Shown in pieces: positions 43,101 to 52,087 of a stretch of DNA of 64,000 nucleotides. The notes beneath the pieces were generated by a model that saw nothing but the letters and a program-made list of their open reading frames with translations, had not been told where the DNA came from and made no database searches. Each line of letters opens with the position of its first letter. Positions within the stretch are counted from its first letter, which is position 1. The position numbers and the translations under genes are program-made. Source of the DNA: Fluviicola sp. (GTDB taxonomy: Bacteria; Bacteroidota; Bacteroidia; Flavobacteriales_D; Crocinitomicaceae); the NCBI GenBank assembly GCA_029866325.1, contig JARWZO010000031.1, positions 186,001 to 250,000 of the forward strand. Direction: 5' to 3'.

Positions 43101-43985
43101 ATTTACTTCAACACACGCGATATTGCAGGTTCTACCAGTTTAGATCGTATGTTGTATCAATTGGGACTTGCCGGAAACGGGTATGAAGAACCGTATATGG
43201 GAAGACCGAGCTTGGTTGACAAAACCGGCATCGATTATACCATGACCAAGTATTATCCCAACGATACCATTGCGCGCAACGGGAAGATTTCTTCCGGTAA
43301 AAAAACAGGTCATTGGACGTTCTTTAGTTACGAAGGTCGCAAGCTATACGAAGTCAACTATTTCGACACCATTCTGCAAATCAACGACAGCGTGCGGTTT
43401 AAATCGAAAGGAATTCTCACACTTCTCGACACCAACGGGCAGATGATTTGCAAAAGTTACATCGTTGAAAAAATCGAGAAATACGACTGTTCGCACACCG
43501 ATCATCACGAGATCAGAATGTTGTATACCTTCTGGGAACGCAACGCCAACGAACACCGCATCAACGGATACGTGAAAAACTACTACGACAACGGCGTGCT
43601 CATGAACGAAGGAAACGTAAAAGACGGGCTTGCCACCGGTGTTTGGAAATTCTACGATCCGTACGGAAGTTTAAATCTGGTGGGCGAATACGTTTTGGGA
43701 AAACGAAATGGTCGTTGGTTGAGCGGCGATTTGGCACAGGTGAAATACATGGGTGATATTTGCCTCAATCCGAACCTTCCGAACCTGGATGAAATTTTGG
43801 GTTATCAGGAAAAACTATTGGATATCTCCGTGATCTATTACCAAATGACTACCGTGAAAAAACGCGAATACTATGGTGTGAACATGAACGCTGATGGCCC
43901 GCCGGAAGGTTATTTCGGTGATGACGGTTACCACGACGGAGAAATGTATTATGATGAAGAAATGTATTACGATGGAGGATTCTAA
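40146..43985 (+). CDS. Giant secreted MORN-repeat protein, type A, first copy
   Basis: 1279 residues. The signal peptide (KQLITLILLAVSYVAIAQ) is followed by an N-terminal block 'NGKTYHVYPYQEEL', then 'VKQEEIIHRDSLNRSIVSTEV' (type A form) and 'PDGEYVQFYRDIPYV'. MORN_2/YwqK-type repeats follow throughout (KDGKLVKEDTIFWDNGNP, LNGKPSGEWITKDQFGNIT, KDGLATGVWKFYDPYGSL). An acidic Tyr/Glu-rich linker lies at about 333-370 (GLELPEEKMHSYPGE). A conserved block at about 905-990 (QGESKAYHLNGNMAKHGFFL) and a C-terminal block contain the motif DCSHTDHHE with C1115. The tail is acidic and tyrosine-rich with an internal duplication (EMYYDEEMYYD). There is no T9SS signal. Function is unknown; the YwqK-antitoxin label used for such repeats is not informative here. 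Confidence 0.82.
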   Translation: MKQLITLILLAVSYVAIAQQETHVLNGKTYHVYPYQEELSYSIRPFRYGVKQEEIIHRDSLNRSIVSTEVKAVKRFFKYPKEKGFRKYKKTFIALRANHPGVLLNFRIPLEQDITPTLEPLPDGEYVQFYRDIPYVDRENVLRYKNDQVAAVFSLKNNQLNGYAYWLTTLGDTIKAGHFLNGLKTGKWYYNEFSFSTFLISKPEVAKYIDGTYKDTNTMLVNYANGLLDGPYSNIIDGEVMETGHYANGEASGEWVEYGYKVIREGYKTRWTDTLIVRRHYFIPEKEITAKTPIIRNQILDLSNIDRYDFELESDNINAFQAFSSFYHLYEQKEEEGLELPEEKMHSYPGEDYGEGMIYSDYGPSTIGNLDFSYSRNDRMFLINNKYYTRSQLIDSIGYVFTYDKIYEEYHENGQLKLRFEIKDGKLVKEDTIFWDNGNPVSVINYLPETNQYEEKTFDFLNKLIYVNLYDSIGSFIKVMNQPPPKNKYRINNRVYTANSYESFFSYDNMDTLEVPLVNPETLTESLWRFDSTQATVTLFDPASRTMTSDYYALNKELVDHSVATFSEDYESVIANEEYSVGDISSKTLINGSYYHNTERLFSGKTLSDTVLNSRVKYWLRSYETTSDYTLYYKDQPFSGTFTINTHTSDFKLKTSSESIVFNYAVGEKHAKAVEKALRVYKKKRKEKYLTQFMTPATIYNSNVSNGFNYNVLPFAGYVYSPVDEGNFYENNYEYGYDKRSKKLSEKKAESFDKVVQGQFLNGKPSGEWITKDQFGNITAKVPFTNGEVDGAVYYYAMQYPEKKLEYQLYVVEENELLKDSFPSKPTYFLSRICHYKNGVLNGPFYEMNWLGDTLTQWNYVDGHLEGPSLERTKIAFTKSNYELGAVDGIMQTYLTLPGRDTTLLFDLNFQNGSLQGESKAYHLNGNMAKHGFFLSGQPIDDFEAFDTLGFKYQYVKFQFNQPIEEKIWEENQLSVRYEFDWKDSIYFNTRDIAGSTSLDRMLYQLGLAGNGYEEPYMGRPSLVDKTGIDYTMTKYYPNDTIARNGKISSGKKTGHWTFFSYEGRKLYEVNYFDTILQINDSVRFKSKGILTLLDTNGQMICKSYIVEKIEKYDCSHTDHHEIRMLYTFWERNANEHRINGYVKNYYDNGVLMNEGNVKDGLATGVWKFYDPYGSLNLVGEYVLGKRNGRWLSGDLAQVKYMGDICLNPNLPNLDEILGYQEKLLDISVIYYQMTTVKKREYYGVNMNADGPPEGYFGDDGYHDGEMYYDEEMYYDGGF

Positions 43986-44062
43986 CGTTTCTTAAAATCA
44001 GGTGTACTACCCGGAATAATAGAGCTTATTATAGCAAAATATTGTTTCAGCAACCGTTAAGT

Positions 44063-47000
44063 ATGAAATATACACTCTTAATTCTCACATTTATAATCGG
44101 TTTAGCCGATGGTTTTGCGCAAACCGAAACAACTGTGTGGAACGGAAAAACCTATTTTGTTTATCCGCATCAGTTTGTATTGATCGACATTACGGAAACC
44201 TTTTTACCTCATGCTGAGGCAATAGAAATCTTAAAGCGCGATGACAACAACCAAAAAGTGATTGATGTGAGCGTGTGGAAATTCTCAGAAGAAGAACTAT
44301 CCTACAGACGCGGTAACCGAAAAATGACCCGCAAGGAAAAAGAAGAGGAAAAGCTGATTGTTGAGTTGATGTCGAAAAAACCCGATTACTACTATTACAA
44401 CAGCGAAGCGACAGAGGGAGATATTACACCGGCCTTAACCCCAATTCCGGATGGTGATTATGTGCAATTTTACCGCGACTTGCCCTATCTTGATAATGGT
44501 GTTCTGCGCTTTCGTAACAATGTAGTTGCCGGCGTATTTCACATCAAAAACAACCAACTGGACGGAGACGCCTCTTGGTATACGGCCAACGGTATGTTGC
44601 TGAGAAAAGGAACTTTTTCGGGAGGCGCAAGGCATGGTAGCTGGGTCTTCAATTCGTACAATTTAACAATGAACATAACAGGTTACAATATCTATGACGA
44701 ACTGGAATCAACGCGTTATCTGATTGATCATTCCATCGAATACGATACCGTAACCGAAAACATAAGCTACCAAAAGGGCCTAAGAAACGGTCCGTATTCG
44801 CTTCAGCAAAACAGTCAACTACAAACCACCGGATTTTACAAAAACGATGTAGAAAGCGGAAGTTGGGACTTCTACTCCCAAAAGGTGGAATTGAACGAAT
44901 CTTATGTAGAAGGGATGACTTATGAAGACTTGTATATACGTACCAATTTTATCCAAAAACACTATGTCATTGCAGACCATCCGGTTAGAGGAAAAGGTAT
45001 TATCCTGCGTGATGAGATTGTGGCAAGTGAATACGTGGATCCCAATCCATACGATGACTATTGGCAAGAATACCTTTTCGACACTAGCCTCGACTTACTC
45101 TTGCCTGCTTGGTTCGACAACTTCGAAACCTTCTATTCCATTTTGACCGAGGACAACACAGAAGAGAGCATCGAACTTCCGGAAGAAGAAGTGAACAGCT
45201 ATGACGGAGAAGAAGAAGCCTCAGAGCCAGCCTATCCGGAGTATAGTAATGACAATTTCAATTGGAGTGACGAACCCGATACCAATGACTACAGTCAATC
45301 GGGATGGCAATTTATAGGCAATAAGTATTATACCCGAAATCAGCTTATCGACTCCATCGGGTATTTGTTCGTTTATGAAGCATACGAAGAGCGTTACGGA
45401 AACGGACAATTAAAATTCCGCTTCAAAACCGAAAACGGCAATCTGGTTTCGGAAGACACCGTGTTTTGGGACAGCGGCATTCCGGCCAATACCATTGTTT
45501 TCGACGAAACAAAACACCTGTATGAACAACATTTCTTTGACTATTGGGGCAAATTGTACAAAACAACTTTCTTTGATGAAAAAGGTGAAACCATCCACTT
45601 TCCCAAGAAAAATAGAAGGGAAATGGTGGATGAAATTCCGGAAGATGCCCCCATTATCATTGATGGTCTTCCCTATTTAGTGGAATATGAACGTTCGCCG
45701 ATGTATTATTCCGACCGTCAAAAATTGGGCGAAACACCGCTAACGGAACGCACCCTAATTGAAGCTGCTCGCTGGCCGCACGACTCAACCCTGTGTTCTG
45801 TTGCTTACCTAGATCCTGCAACAAATACGTTGGACTATGCCCGAACCAATGTTTTGGGTGACACAATTATCAAACAACGCGTACAATTTGACGAACTCTA
45901 CGAAACCGCAACTGCCACCATCCAGCACACACTCGGCAAACTACGCTTGGAAACCATCTCTAGCGGAACCTTGAACACCTATTCAAATCCGTGGTCCGAT
46001 TACGTGCCGGAAACACTTCCGCAACTCAATGCATTGTATTGGGAAGGAAATTATGACCTGCAAAATGATTACATGCTCTATTGTGATGACCGTCCGTTTT
46101 CAGGATCATTTTCGCTGTCACTAGGTAACAAAAAACAACACTTTTCGGCATCAGAAGACAAACTCAATATCCGATTGATGGATAACCGCCGACAATCCGT
46201 TCAAATGGACAAAGCCTTAGATAAGTACCTAAAAAATCACAAACGAAATTCCTTGCTAGAGGCGTACACTCCTGAAACGTTCTATGGAGAATCGGCTTTT
46301 GCCAATTTTTTTCCACATTGCCTGAGGTTCGTTTCATTTGGCACCGATTTATTTGACTATGGATTCGAGGAACTTTTTTACTACGGCGATGATAATCAGG
46401 CTTCAGAAATGGTTTACAACGGATCGATTGCCGGAACTTACTTCAACGGAAAACCGCACGGCGAGTGGATTGTAAAAAACGAATCCGGCGAAATCACTAC
46501 CCGAATGAACTACGAAAAGGGTGAATTGGAAGGCGAATTGTTCTACTATGCTACAAAACTTCCCCGTGAAAAAGAAGAAGAGCAGAACTACTTTTATAAA
46601 TCGAATTATCCCACCGAAGAAGGAACATATCCCGCCAAAAAAGTACGCTACATTGCCCAAAAGGAAACCTATCACAACGGATTATTAGAAGGTCCGTTTG
46701 TTACCATGGACTGGCAAGGTGTCGTTTTGACTTACGAGCAGTATCACGAAGGATTAAAAAACGGCATTTCGTATCAACGTAATCGCTACTTCTACAACGA
46801 ATCACGGTTTGAAAACGGAATGTTGGACGGTATTTCATTGACCTATTTAACACTACCCGAAAGAGATTCAATACTGCTGTATGAACTGAATTTCCAAGAC
46901 GGTGCATTGCAAGGCGAATCAAAAACCTATCACACCAACGGCAAGTTGGCCAAACGTGGATTCTTTCTTGGCGGACAACCAATCGACGATTACGAAGCCT

Positions 47001-47974
47001 TCGACACACTCGGTTTCAGATACCAATATGTCAAGTTCCAGTACAACCAACCGGTCGAAGAAAAGATTTGGGAAGAGAATCAGTTGAGCGCACGTTATTT
47101 GTTCGACTGGAAAGATTCCATTCCTTTCGATATCAGCGACATTGCCGAATCTAGCAGCTTCGAAAACCTGATCAACAGTGAGGGCATTTGGAACAGTTCA
47201 TATAATGAGCCATATTATGGTCGTCCGAGTTTGGTTGACAAAACCGGGATCAATTACAGCATCACCAAGTATTACCCAAATGACAGCGTGGCGCGGTTCG
47301 GCTCCATTTCAAAAGGCAAAAAAGTGGGTTATTGGAAACACTTCAGCTACGAAGGAAAAGCCTTGTACGAAATCAACTACTTCGATACGCTATTGGTCAT
47401 TAACGATAGTGTTCGTTTCAAATCGAAAGGCATTCTGACCTATTTGGGCGAAAACAACCGACCACTGAGCCGCAGTTACATCATCGAAAAAGTGGAGAAA
47501 TACGATTGTTCGCACACCGATCATACCGAAGAGCGTATGTTATACACGTTCTGGGAAGCAGATTCGATGCAACAGCGCATTAACGGTTACGTGAAAAACT
47601 ACTATGACAACGGCGCCATTCAAAACGAAGGATATGTGGTCAACGGTTTAGCAACCGGAATCTGGAAAATGTATGATTCAGACGGTCAACTTAGTCAGGT
47701 TGGAAATTATAAATTGGGTAAACGCGACGGTCGTTGGCTGAAAGGTGATTTGAGCAATGTGAAAAACATGAGCGAAATATGCCTGAATCCAAACCTTGAA
47801 AACTTAGAAGAAATCATCGCTTATCAGGAAAAACTGCTCGATATTTCAGTTGTTTATTACGGGATGGGCAAAATCCTCAAAAGCGAATATTACGGTATCA
47901 ATATGAATCCCGACGGTGATCCTTCCGGTTATCGTTATTACGATGAAGATAATAATGAAAACGGTCGTTGGTAG
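44063..47974 (+). CDS. Giant secreted MORN-repeat protein, type B, first copy
   Basis: 1303 residues from the ATG at 44063; a start 21 bp earlier is possible but the signal peptide begins here (KYTLLILTFIIGLADGFAQ). Type B N-terminus: 'TETTVWNGKTYFVYPHQ', then 'EILKRDDNNQKVI'. The middle has 'HPVRGKGIILRDEIVASE', found only in the B type. MORN_2 repeats and the acidic linker (about 366-410: SIELPEEEVNSYDGEEE) resemble those of the type A proteins, as do the blocks 'QGESKTYHTNGKLAKRGFFL' and DCSHTDHTE (C1149). The end is 'RYYDEDNNENGRW'. It shares its N-terminal half best with the gene at 52088, and its C-terminal third with all four. The gap to the previous gene is 77 bp with no terminator seen. 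Confidence 0.82.
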   Translation: MKYTLLILTFIIGLADGFAQTETTVWNGKTYFVYPHQFVLIDITETFLPHAEAIEILKRDDNNQKVIDVSVWKFSEEELSYRRGNRKMTRKEKEEEKLIVELMSKKPDYYYYNSEATEGDITPALTPIPDGDYVQFYRDLPYLDNGVLRFRNNVVAGVFHIKNNQLDGDASWYTANGMLLRKGTFSGGARHGSWVFNSYNLTMNITGYNIYDELESTRYLIDHSIEYDTVTENISYQKGLRNGPYSLQQNSQLQTTGFYKNDVESGSWDFYSQKVELNESYVEGMTYEDLYIRTNFIQKHYVIADHPVRGKGIILRDEIVASEYVDPNPYDDYWQEYLFDTSLDLLLPAWFDNFETFYSILTEDNTEESIELPEEEVNSYDGEEEASEPAYPEYSNDNFNWSDEPDTNDYSQSGWQFIGNKYYTRNQLIDSIGYLFVYEAYEERYGNGQLKFRFKTENGNLVSEDTVFWDSGIPANTIVFDETKHLYEQHFFDYWGKLYKTTFFDEKGETIHFPKKNRREMVDEIPEDAPIIIDGLPYLVEYERSPMYYSDRQKLGETPLTERTLIEAARWPHDSTLCSVAYLDPATNTLDYARTNVLGDTIIKQRVQFDELYETATATIQHTLGKLRLETISSGTLNTYSNPWSDYVPETLPQLNALYWEGNYDLQNDYMLYCDDRPFSGSFSLSLGNKKQHFSASEDKLNIRLMDNRRQSVQMDKALDKYLKNHKRNSLLEAYTPETFYGESAFANFFPHCLRFVSFGTDLFDYGFEELFYYGDDNQASEMVYNGSIAGTYFNGKPHGEWIVKNESGEITTRMNYEKGELEGELFYYATKLPREKEEEQNYFYKSNYPTEEGTYPAKKVRYIAQKETYHNGLLEGPFVTMDWQGVVLTYEQYHEGLKNGISYQRNRYFYNESRFENGMLDGISLTYLTLPERDSILLYELNFQDGALQGESKTYHTNGKLAKRGFFLGGQPIDDYEAFDTLGFRYQYVKFQYNQPVEEKIWEENQLSARYLFDWKDSIPFDISDIAESSSFENLINSEGIWNSSYNEPYYGRPSLVDKTGINYSITKYYPNDSVARFGSISKGKKVGYWKHFSYEGKALYEINYFDTLLVINDSVRFKSKGILTYLGENNRPLSRSYIIEKVEKYDCSHTDHTEERMLYTFWEADSMQQRINGYVKNYYDNGAIQNEGYVVNGLATGIWKMYDSDGQLSQVGNYKLGKRDGRWLKGDLSNVKNMSEICLNPNLENLEEIIAYQEKLLDISVVYYGMGKILKSEYYGINMNPDGDPSGYRYYDEDNNENGRW

Positions 47975-48118
47975 TTCATCAGCGCTACTTCACACTCGTT
48001 TTTATGATAAAAGTATCTGTTGAATAGCGGTTTTGATATCCTCTGGTACGGAAGTTCCATGATCACCCAAACAATCTAATTTTTCTTACTTTTACCGAAT
48101 AATCTTGGATTCTTTTCT

Positions 48119-51100
48119 ATGAAACACCTACTATCTCTCTCATTTACACTTGTTTTAAGTCTTATTTGTACAGCTCAATCTTCTGTTGAAACGGCCACTA
48201 TAAATGGTAAATCTTATTATGTTTATCCCTATCAGCAGGAAGTTGAATTCAGCGGTTATTTATTTAGAATGGGTGTGAAACAAGAAGAAATTCTTCACCG
48301 CGATTCATTGAACAGAAAGGTCTTGAGTACCGAAGTTATTCCTTGTAAACGCGTCATTCCTTTTCCACCGGAATACCAGAAAAACAAAAAATTATTGGTC
48401 CAATTGCGAACCGAGCATCCGGGGATGTTAATGGATGAAACAATTCCCTTGAATGTAGATATTACACCAACGCTTGAAGAATTACCCGATGGTGATTATG
48501 TGCAATATTACCGCGACTTCCCTTACGTTGACAAGGCCAATGTATTGCGTTATCGCAACGACATCGTAGCTGCATTTTTTCAACTCAAAGACAATAAATT
48601 GGATGGCTATGCTTATTGGTTGAACAGCTTGGGTGATACCATCAAAGCAGGTAGTTTTATTGCCGGTTTAAAAGAAGGTCCTTGGCAATTGAACAAATAC
48701 ACCTTTAAATCGCTCGAACAATACAAGTCAAAAGAGAAAGTGTTATTGGAGAAATTTCTGAACGGAACTTACAAGTACAAGGAGTTTTATTATTGCACCT
48801 ATAAAGATGGATTGTTGAATGGTCCTACTTCAAATGGAAGCGGAAAATTTGTGCGTGAAACAGGTTTTTACGCCAACGATGAGCCATCCGGAGAATGGTT
48901 TAAGTATTCTAGAAAGCGGACCGAGGTAGAAGGTAAAACCATCTATTCAGATGAACCGGTTATCTTAAGTCATTATTTTATTCCGGCAAAAGAAACAATC
49001 GTAAAAAGTGTGATTATTCGCAACAGAATCCTCAATCGAGACCTTTATGCGTGGAACAAAGATTACATTGTTTCAAATGGATTCAGCACTTTTAGTAACT
49101 ACTATAATCTTTATGCGCCCGAAGAACAAAAGGATGAAGACGAAGGTTTGGAATTGGAGGAAGAAAAAACGAGTTCATACCCGGGTGCAGAAGACGAGTA
49201 TTCAGAATACATGCGCTACGAAGAAGAATATTACGAAGAGTCTGTTGACTTCAATTATGATGAACCAAACCGAACCTATTATCTCAAAGGGAAAGAATAT
49301 TCGCGCAACGACCTTATTGATTCACTGGGCTATATTGCTCAATATGACAAGGTATATGAAGAATACTACAACAATGGTCAACTCAAATTGCGTTTTGAAA
49401 TCATAGACGGTAAAATCATAGAACCGGACACCATGTATTGGGACAATGGAAACCCGATTAGTACTCTGACCTTTGATCCAACTAACCAAACCTACAAGGA
49501 ACAGGTATTTGATTACAATCATATCCTCTTGTATACACTTGACTATGACGCCAAAGGCAACCTGACAAGTGAACTTTACCAAGAAGAAATGCCGGTTGAT
49601 AACCTCATCCACGGCAAACCTTATTATTTCAATAAATTCTTAGGTTTTTACGAATTGCGAAGCGAAGAATGGGATTTGACAGACAACGAAACCGACTCAT
49701 TAACATTGTTTGAATCACTCTGGTCTTTTGATACAACTGTTGCGGTTTTAAACACCTTTGATCCGAAAACGCGTACACTCGACAACAAAAGTTACGCGCT
49801 CAACAAAGACTTGGTGTATCACCTGAATTGCGAATTTGGCGAAGGATATGACAATTTTGTAGGTACAGAGGTGTGTCAATCGGGTAAGTTGATGACCAAA
49901 ACGGTTCTCAACGGCAGTTACATGCCACGTTTTAACCCCTATTTTTACGAAATGGGAATGGAAGACACCTTGCCCATGCGCAGAGCGTTTGATTGGAAAT
50001 ATCTGTACGAAACCACTTCAGACTTTACACTTTTTTACGACAACAATCCGTTTAGTGGCAAATTTACCATGACGGCAAATGCACCGAATTTTAACCTTGT
50101 GGCGAGTAGAGATGCCATTCATTTGGATTATTCAACCAGCGAAAAACACCGAAAAGCACTGTTAAAAGCGTATAATGTTTACAAAAAACGCGGTAAGGTC
50201 TTAAAAGAAGCCGCTTTCATGACAATGCCGACCTTTTACGAACGTGAAATCAGTAGCCTCGTGTTTAATGTCCTTCCGTTTTCCAATGAACTGTTTAAGC
50301 CGGTAAGCGATTATTTTTTCCGTGATTTAAGTAAAATCGATTATGAACACCGCGATAAAAAAGGAAAAATTTTGCCAGAGAAAGAAGCACGCGCATTCGA
50401 CAAAGTCATCTCGGGGCAATTCATGGATGGGAAACCTTCCGGACTATGGATTACCAGCGATCAATTCGGAAACCCAACTACCAAAATGGAATTCAAAAAT
50501 GGCGATCTGAATGGCGTTGTGGAACATTATAAAACAGCAGTTCCACCAAGAAAGCGACAGTTTGAATTCGATTACGAGCAACTTGAATATCCTTGGCTCA
50601 TGGACCGTTTTCCTGAACAACCAACCCATTATTTAGCGAAACAAGAACACTATAAAAACGGATTGCTCGATGGTGCTGCGTATGAGTTAACATGGTACGG
50701 TGATACTATTTCAAGATTGAATTACAAAGAAGGTCGTCCACATGGCGAAGCCCTTTATAATTTTAAACTCGGTTACACATTGGCTCATTTTGAAGACGGA
50801 TTACCCGATGGAATAGCGCGTGCTTATCTAACGATTCCCGGAAGAGACACCGTGTTGCTCTTTGATTTGAACTACCAAAACGGACAATTGCAAGGTGAAT
50901 CAAAAACCTATCACCTGAATGGCAGACTTGCCAAACACGCGTTCTTTTTATCCGGTCAACCCATCGATGATTTTGAAGCCTTTGATACACTTGGATTCAA
51001 GTATCAGTATGTGAAATTCCAATACAGTCAACCAATTGAAGAGAAAATATGGGAAGAAAACCAATTGAGTGTACGCTACGAATTTGATTGGCACGATTCC

Positions 51101-51946
51101 ATTCCGTTTGATTCACAAACGCTTACCGAAACTTCTAGCCTTGAGCGATTGATGTTTCAAATGGGCTTAAACGGATACCAACAAGGCCAGCCTTATTATG
51201 GCAGACCGAGCACCGTAGATAAAACAGGGATTAAATACACCATGACCAAGTATTATCCAAATGATACCATTGCTCGTCAAGGAAAAATCGATGCCGGCAA
51301 AAAAATTGGCCACTGGACATTCTTCAACTACGAAGGGCGTAAATTGTATGAGGTCGATTACTTCGATTCAATCATGTCGATCAATGATTCGGTACGTTTT
51401 AAATCGAAAGGTATTTTGACTTTACTCGACACCACCGGCAGAGCAATTTGCAAAAGCTACATCGTTGAAAAAATAGAAAAATACGACTGTGCGCATACCG
51501 ATCACCATGAAATGCGCATGCTCTATACGTTTTGGGAACGAGATACCAATCAACACCGCATCAATGGCTATGTGAAAAACTACTATGACAACGGCGTGTT
51601 GATGAACGAAGGAATGGTGAAGAACGGTTTGGCAACAGGTACTTGGCAATTCTACGATCCTTATGGAAGTTTAAGCATGGTCGGCGATTATGTACTTGGC
51701 AAACGCAACGGACGCTGGCTAAGTGGCGATTTATCGCAAGTAAAATACATGGGCGATATTTGCTTGAATCCGAATTTACCGAACTTGGAAGAGATCCTCG
51801 GATACCAAGAAAAATTGTTGGATATTTCAGTGATTTACTACCAAATGACCGTGGTGAAAAAACGCGAATACTATGGTGTAAATATGAATGCCGAAGGTCC
51901 GCCGGAAGGATTTGATCCGGAGGAAATCTATTACGATGAAGAGTGA
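48119..51946 (+). CDS. Giant secreted MORN-repeat protein, type A, second copy
   Basis: 1275 residues. The signal peptide (KHLLSLSFTLVLSLICTAQ) is followed by the type A N-terminus 'INGKSYYVYPYQQEVEF', then 'VKQEEILHRDSLNRKVLSTEV', clearly closest to the gene at 40146. Further type A marks are 'ESLWSFDTTVAVLNTFDPKT' and 'SYALNKDLVYH'. The acidic linker at about 336-380 (GLELEEEKTSSYPGAEDE) is the richest in Glu and Tyr of the type A pair. The conserved C-terminal motif reads DCAHTDHHE (C1124), with Ser replaced by Ala, and is followed by 'ICLNPNLPNLEEILGYQEKLL'. The tail is short and acidic (EEIYYDEE). The gap before it is 144 bp; no promoter box was matched. Confidence 0.82.
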   Translation: MKHLLSLSFTLVLSLICTAQSSVETATINGKSYYVYPYQQEVEFSGYLFRMGVKQEEILHRDSLNRKVLSTEVIPCKRVIPFPPEYQKNKKLLVQLRTEHPGMLMDETIPLNVDITPTLEELPDGDYVQYYRDFPYVDKANVLRYRNDIVAAFFQLKDNKLDGYAYWLNSLGDTIKAGSFIAGLKEGPWQLNKYTFKSLEQYKSKEKVLLEKFLNGTYKYKEFYYCTYKDGLLNGPTSNGSGKFVRETGFYANDEPSGEWFKYSRKRTEVEGKTIYSDEPVILSHYFIPAKETIVKSVIIRNRILNRDLYAWNKDYIVSNGFSTFSNYYNLYAPEEQKDEDEGLELEEEKTSSYPGAEDEYSEYMRYEEEYYEESVDFNYDEPNRTYYLKGKEYSRNDLIDSLGYIAQYDKVYEEYYNNGQLKLRFEIIDGKIIEPDTMYWDNGNPISTLTFDPTNQTYKEQVFDYNHILLYTLDYDAKGNLTSELYQEEMPVDNLIHGKPYYFNKFLGFYELRSEEWDLTDNETDSLTLFESLWSFDTTVAVLNTFDPKTRTLDNKSYALNKDLVYHLNCEFGEGYDNFVGTEVCQSGKLMTKTVLNGSYMPRFNPYFYEMGMEDTLPMRRAFDWKYLYETTSDFTLFYDNNPFSGKFTMTANAPNFNLVASRDAIHLDYSTSEKHRKALLKAYNVYKKRGKVLKEAAFMTMPTFYEREISSLVFNVLPFSNELFKPVSDYFFRDLSKIDYEHRDKKGKILPEKEARAFDKVISGQFMDGKPSGLWITSDQFGNPTTKMEFKNGDLNGVVEHYKTAVPPRKRQFEFDYEQLEYPWLMDRFPEQPTHYLAKQEHYKNGLLDGAAYELTWYGDTISRLNYKEGRPHGEALYNFKLGYTLAHFEDGLPDGIARAYLTIPGRDTVLLFDLNYQNGQLQGESKTYHLNGRLAKHAFFLSGQPIDDFEAFDTLGFKYQYVKFQYSQPIEEKIWEENQLSVRYEFDWHDSIPFDSQTLTETSSLERLMFQMGLNGYQQGQPYYGRPSTVDKTGIKYTMTKYYPNDTIARQGKIDAGKKIGHWTFFNYEGRKLYEVDYFDSIMSINDSVRFKSKGILTLLDTTGRAICKSYIVEKIEKYDCAHTDHHEMRMLYTFWERDTNQHRINGYVKNYYDNGVLMNEGMVKNGLATGTWQFYDPYGSLSMVGDYVLGKRNGRWLSGDLSQVKYMGDICLNPNLPNLEEILGYQEKLLDISVIYYQMTVVKKREYYGVNMNAEGPPEGFDPEEIYYDEE

Positions 51947-52087
51947 TTTGTTTGTATTACCCACAAACTTCTTGGAACAAAAATTGCAGTCGTTTTAAGA
52001 ATCCTTAAAGCACCAAAAGTAAATTTGTTGAAGACCCGATCAACGTCTAAAATAATGCTACTTTTGATAGAATAGCATGGACAGATC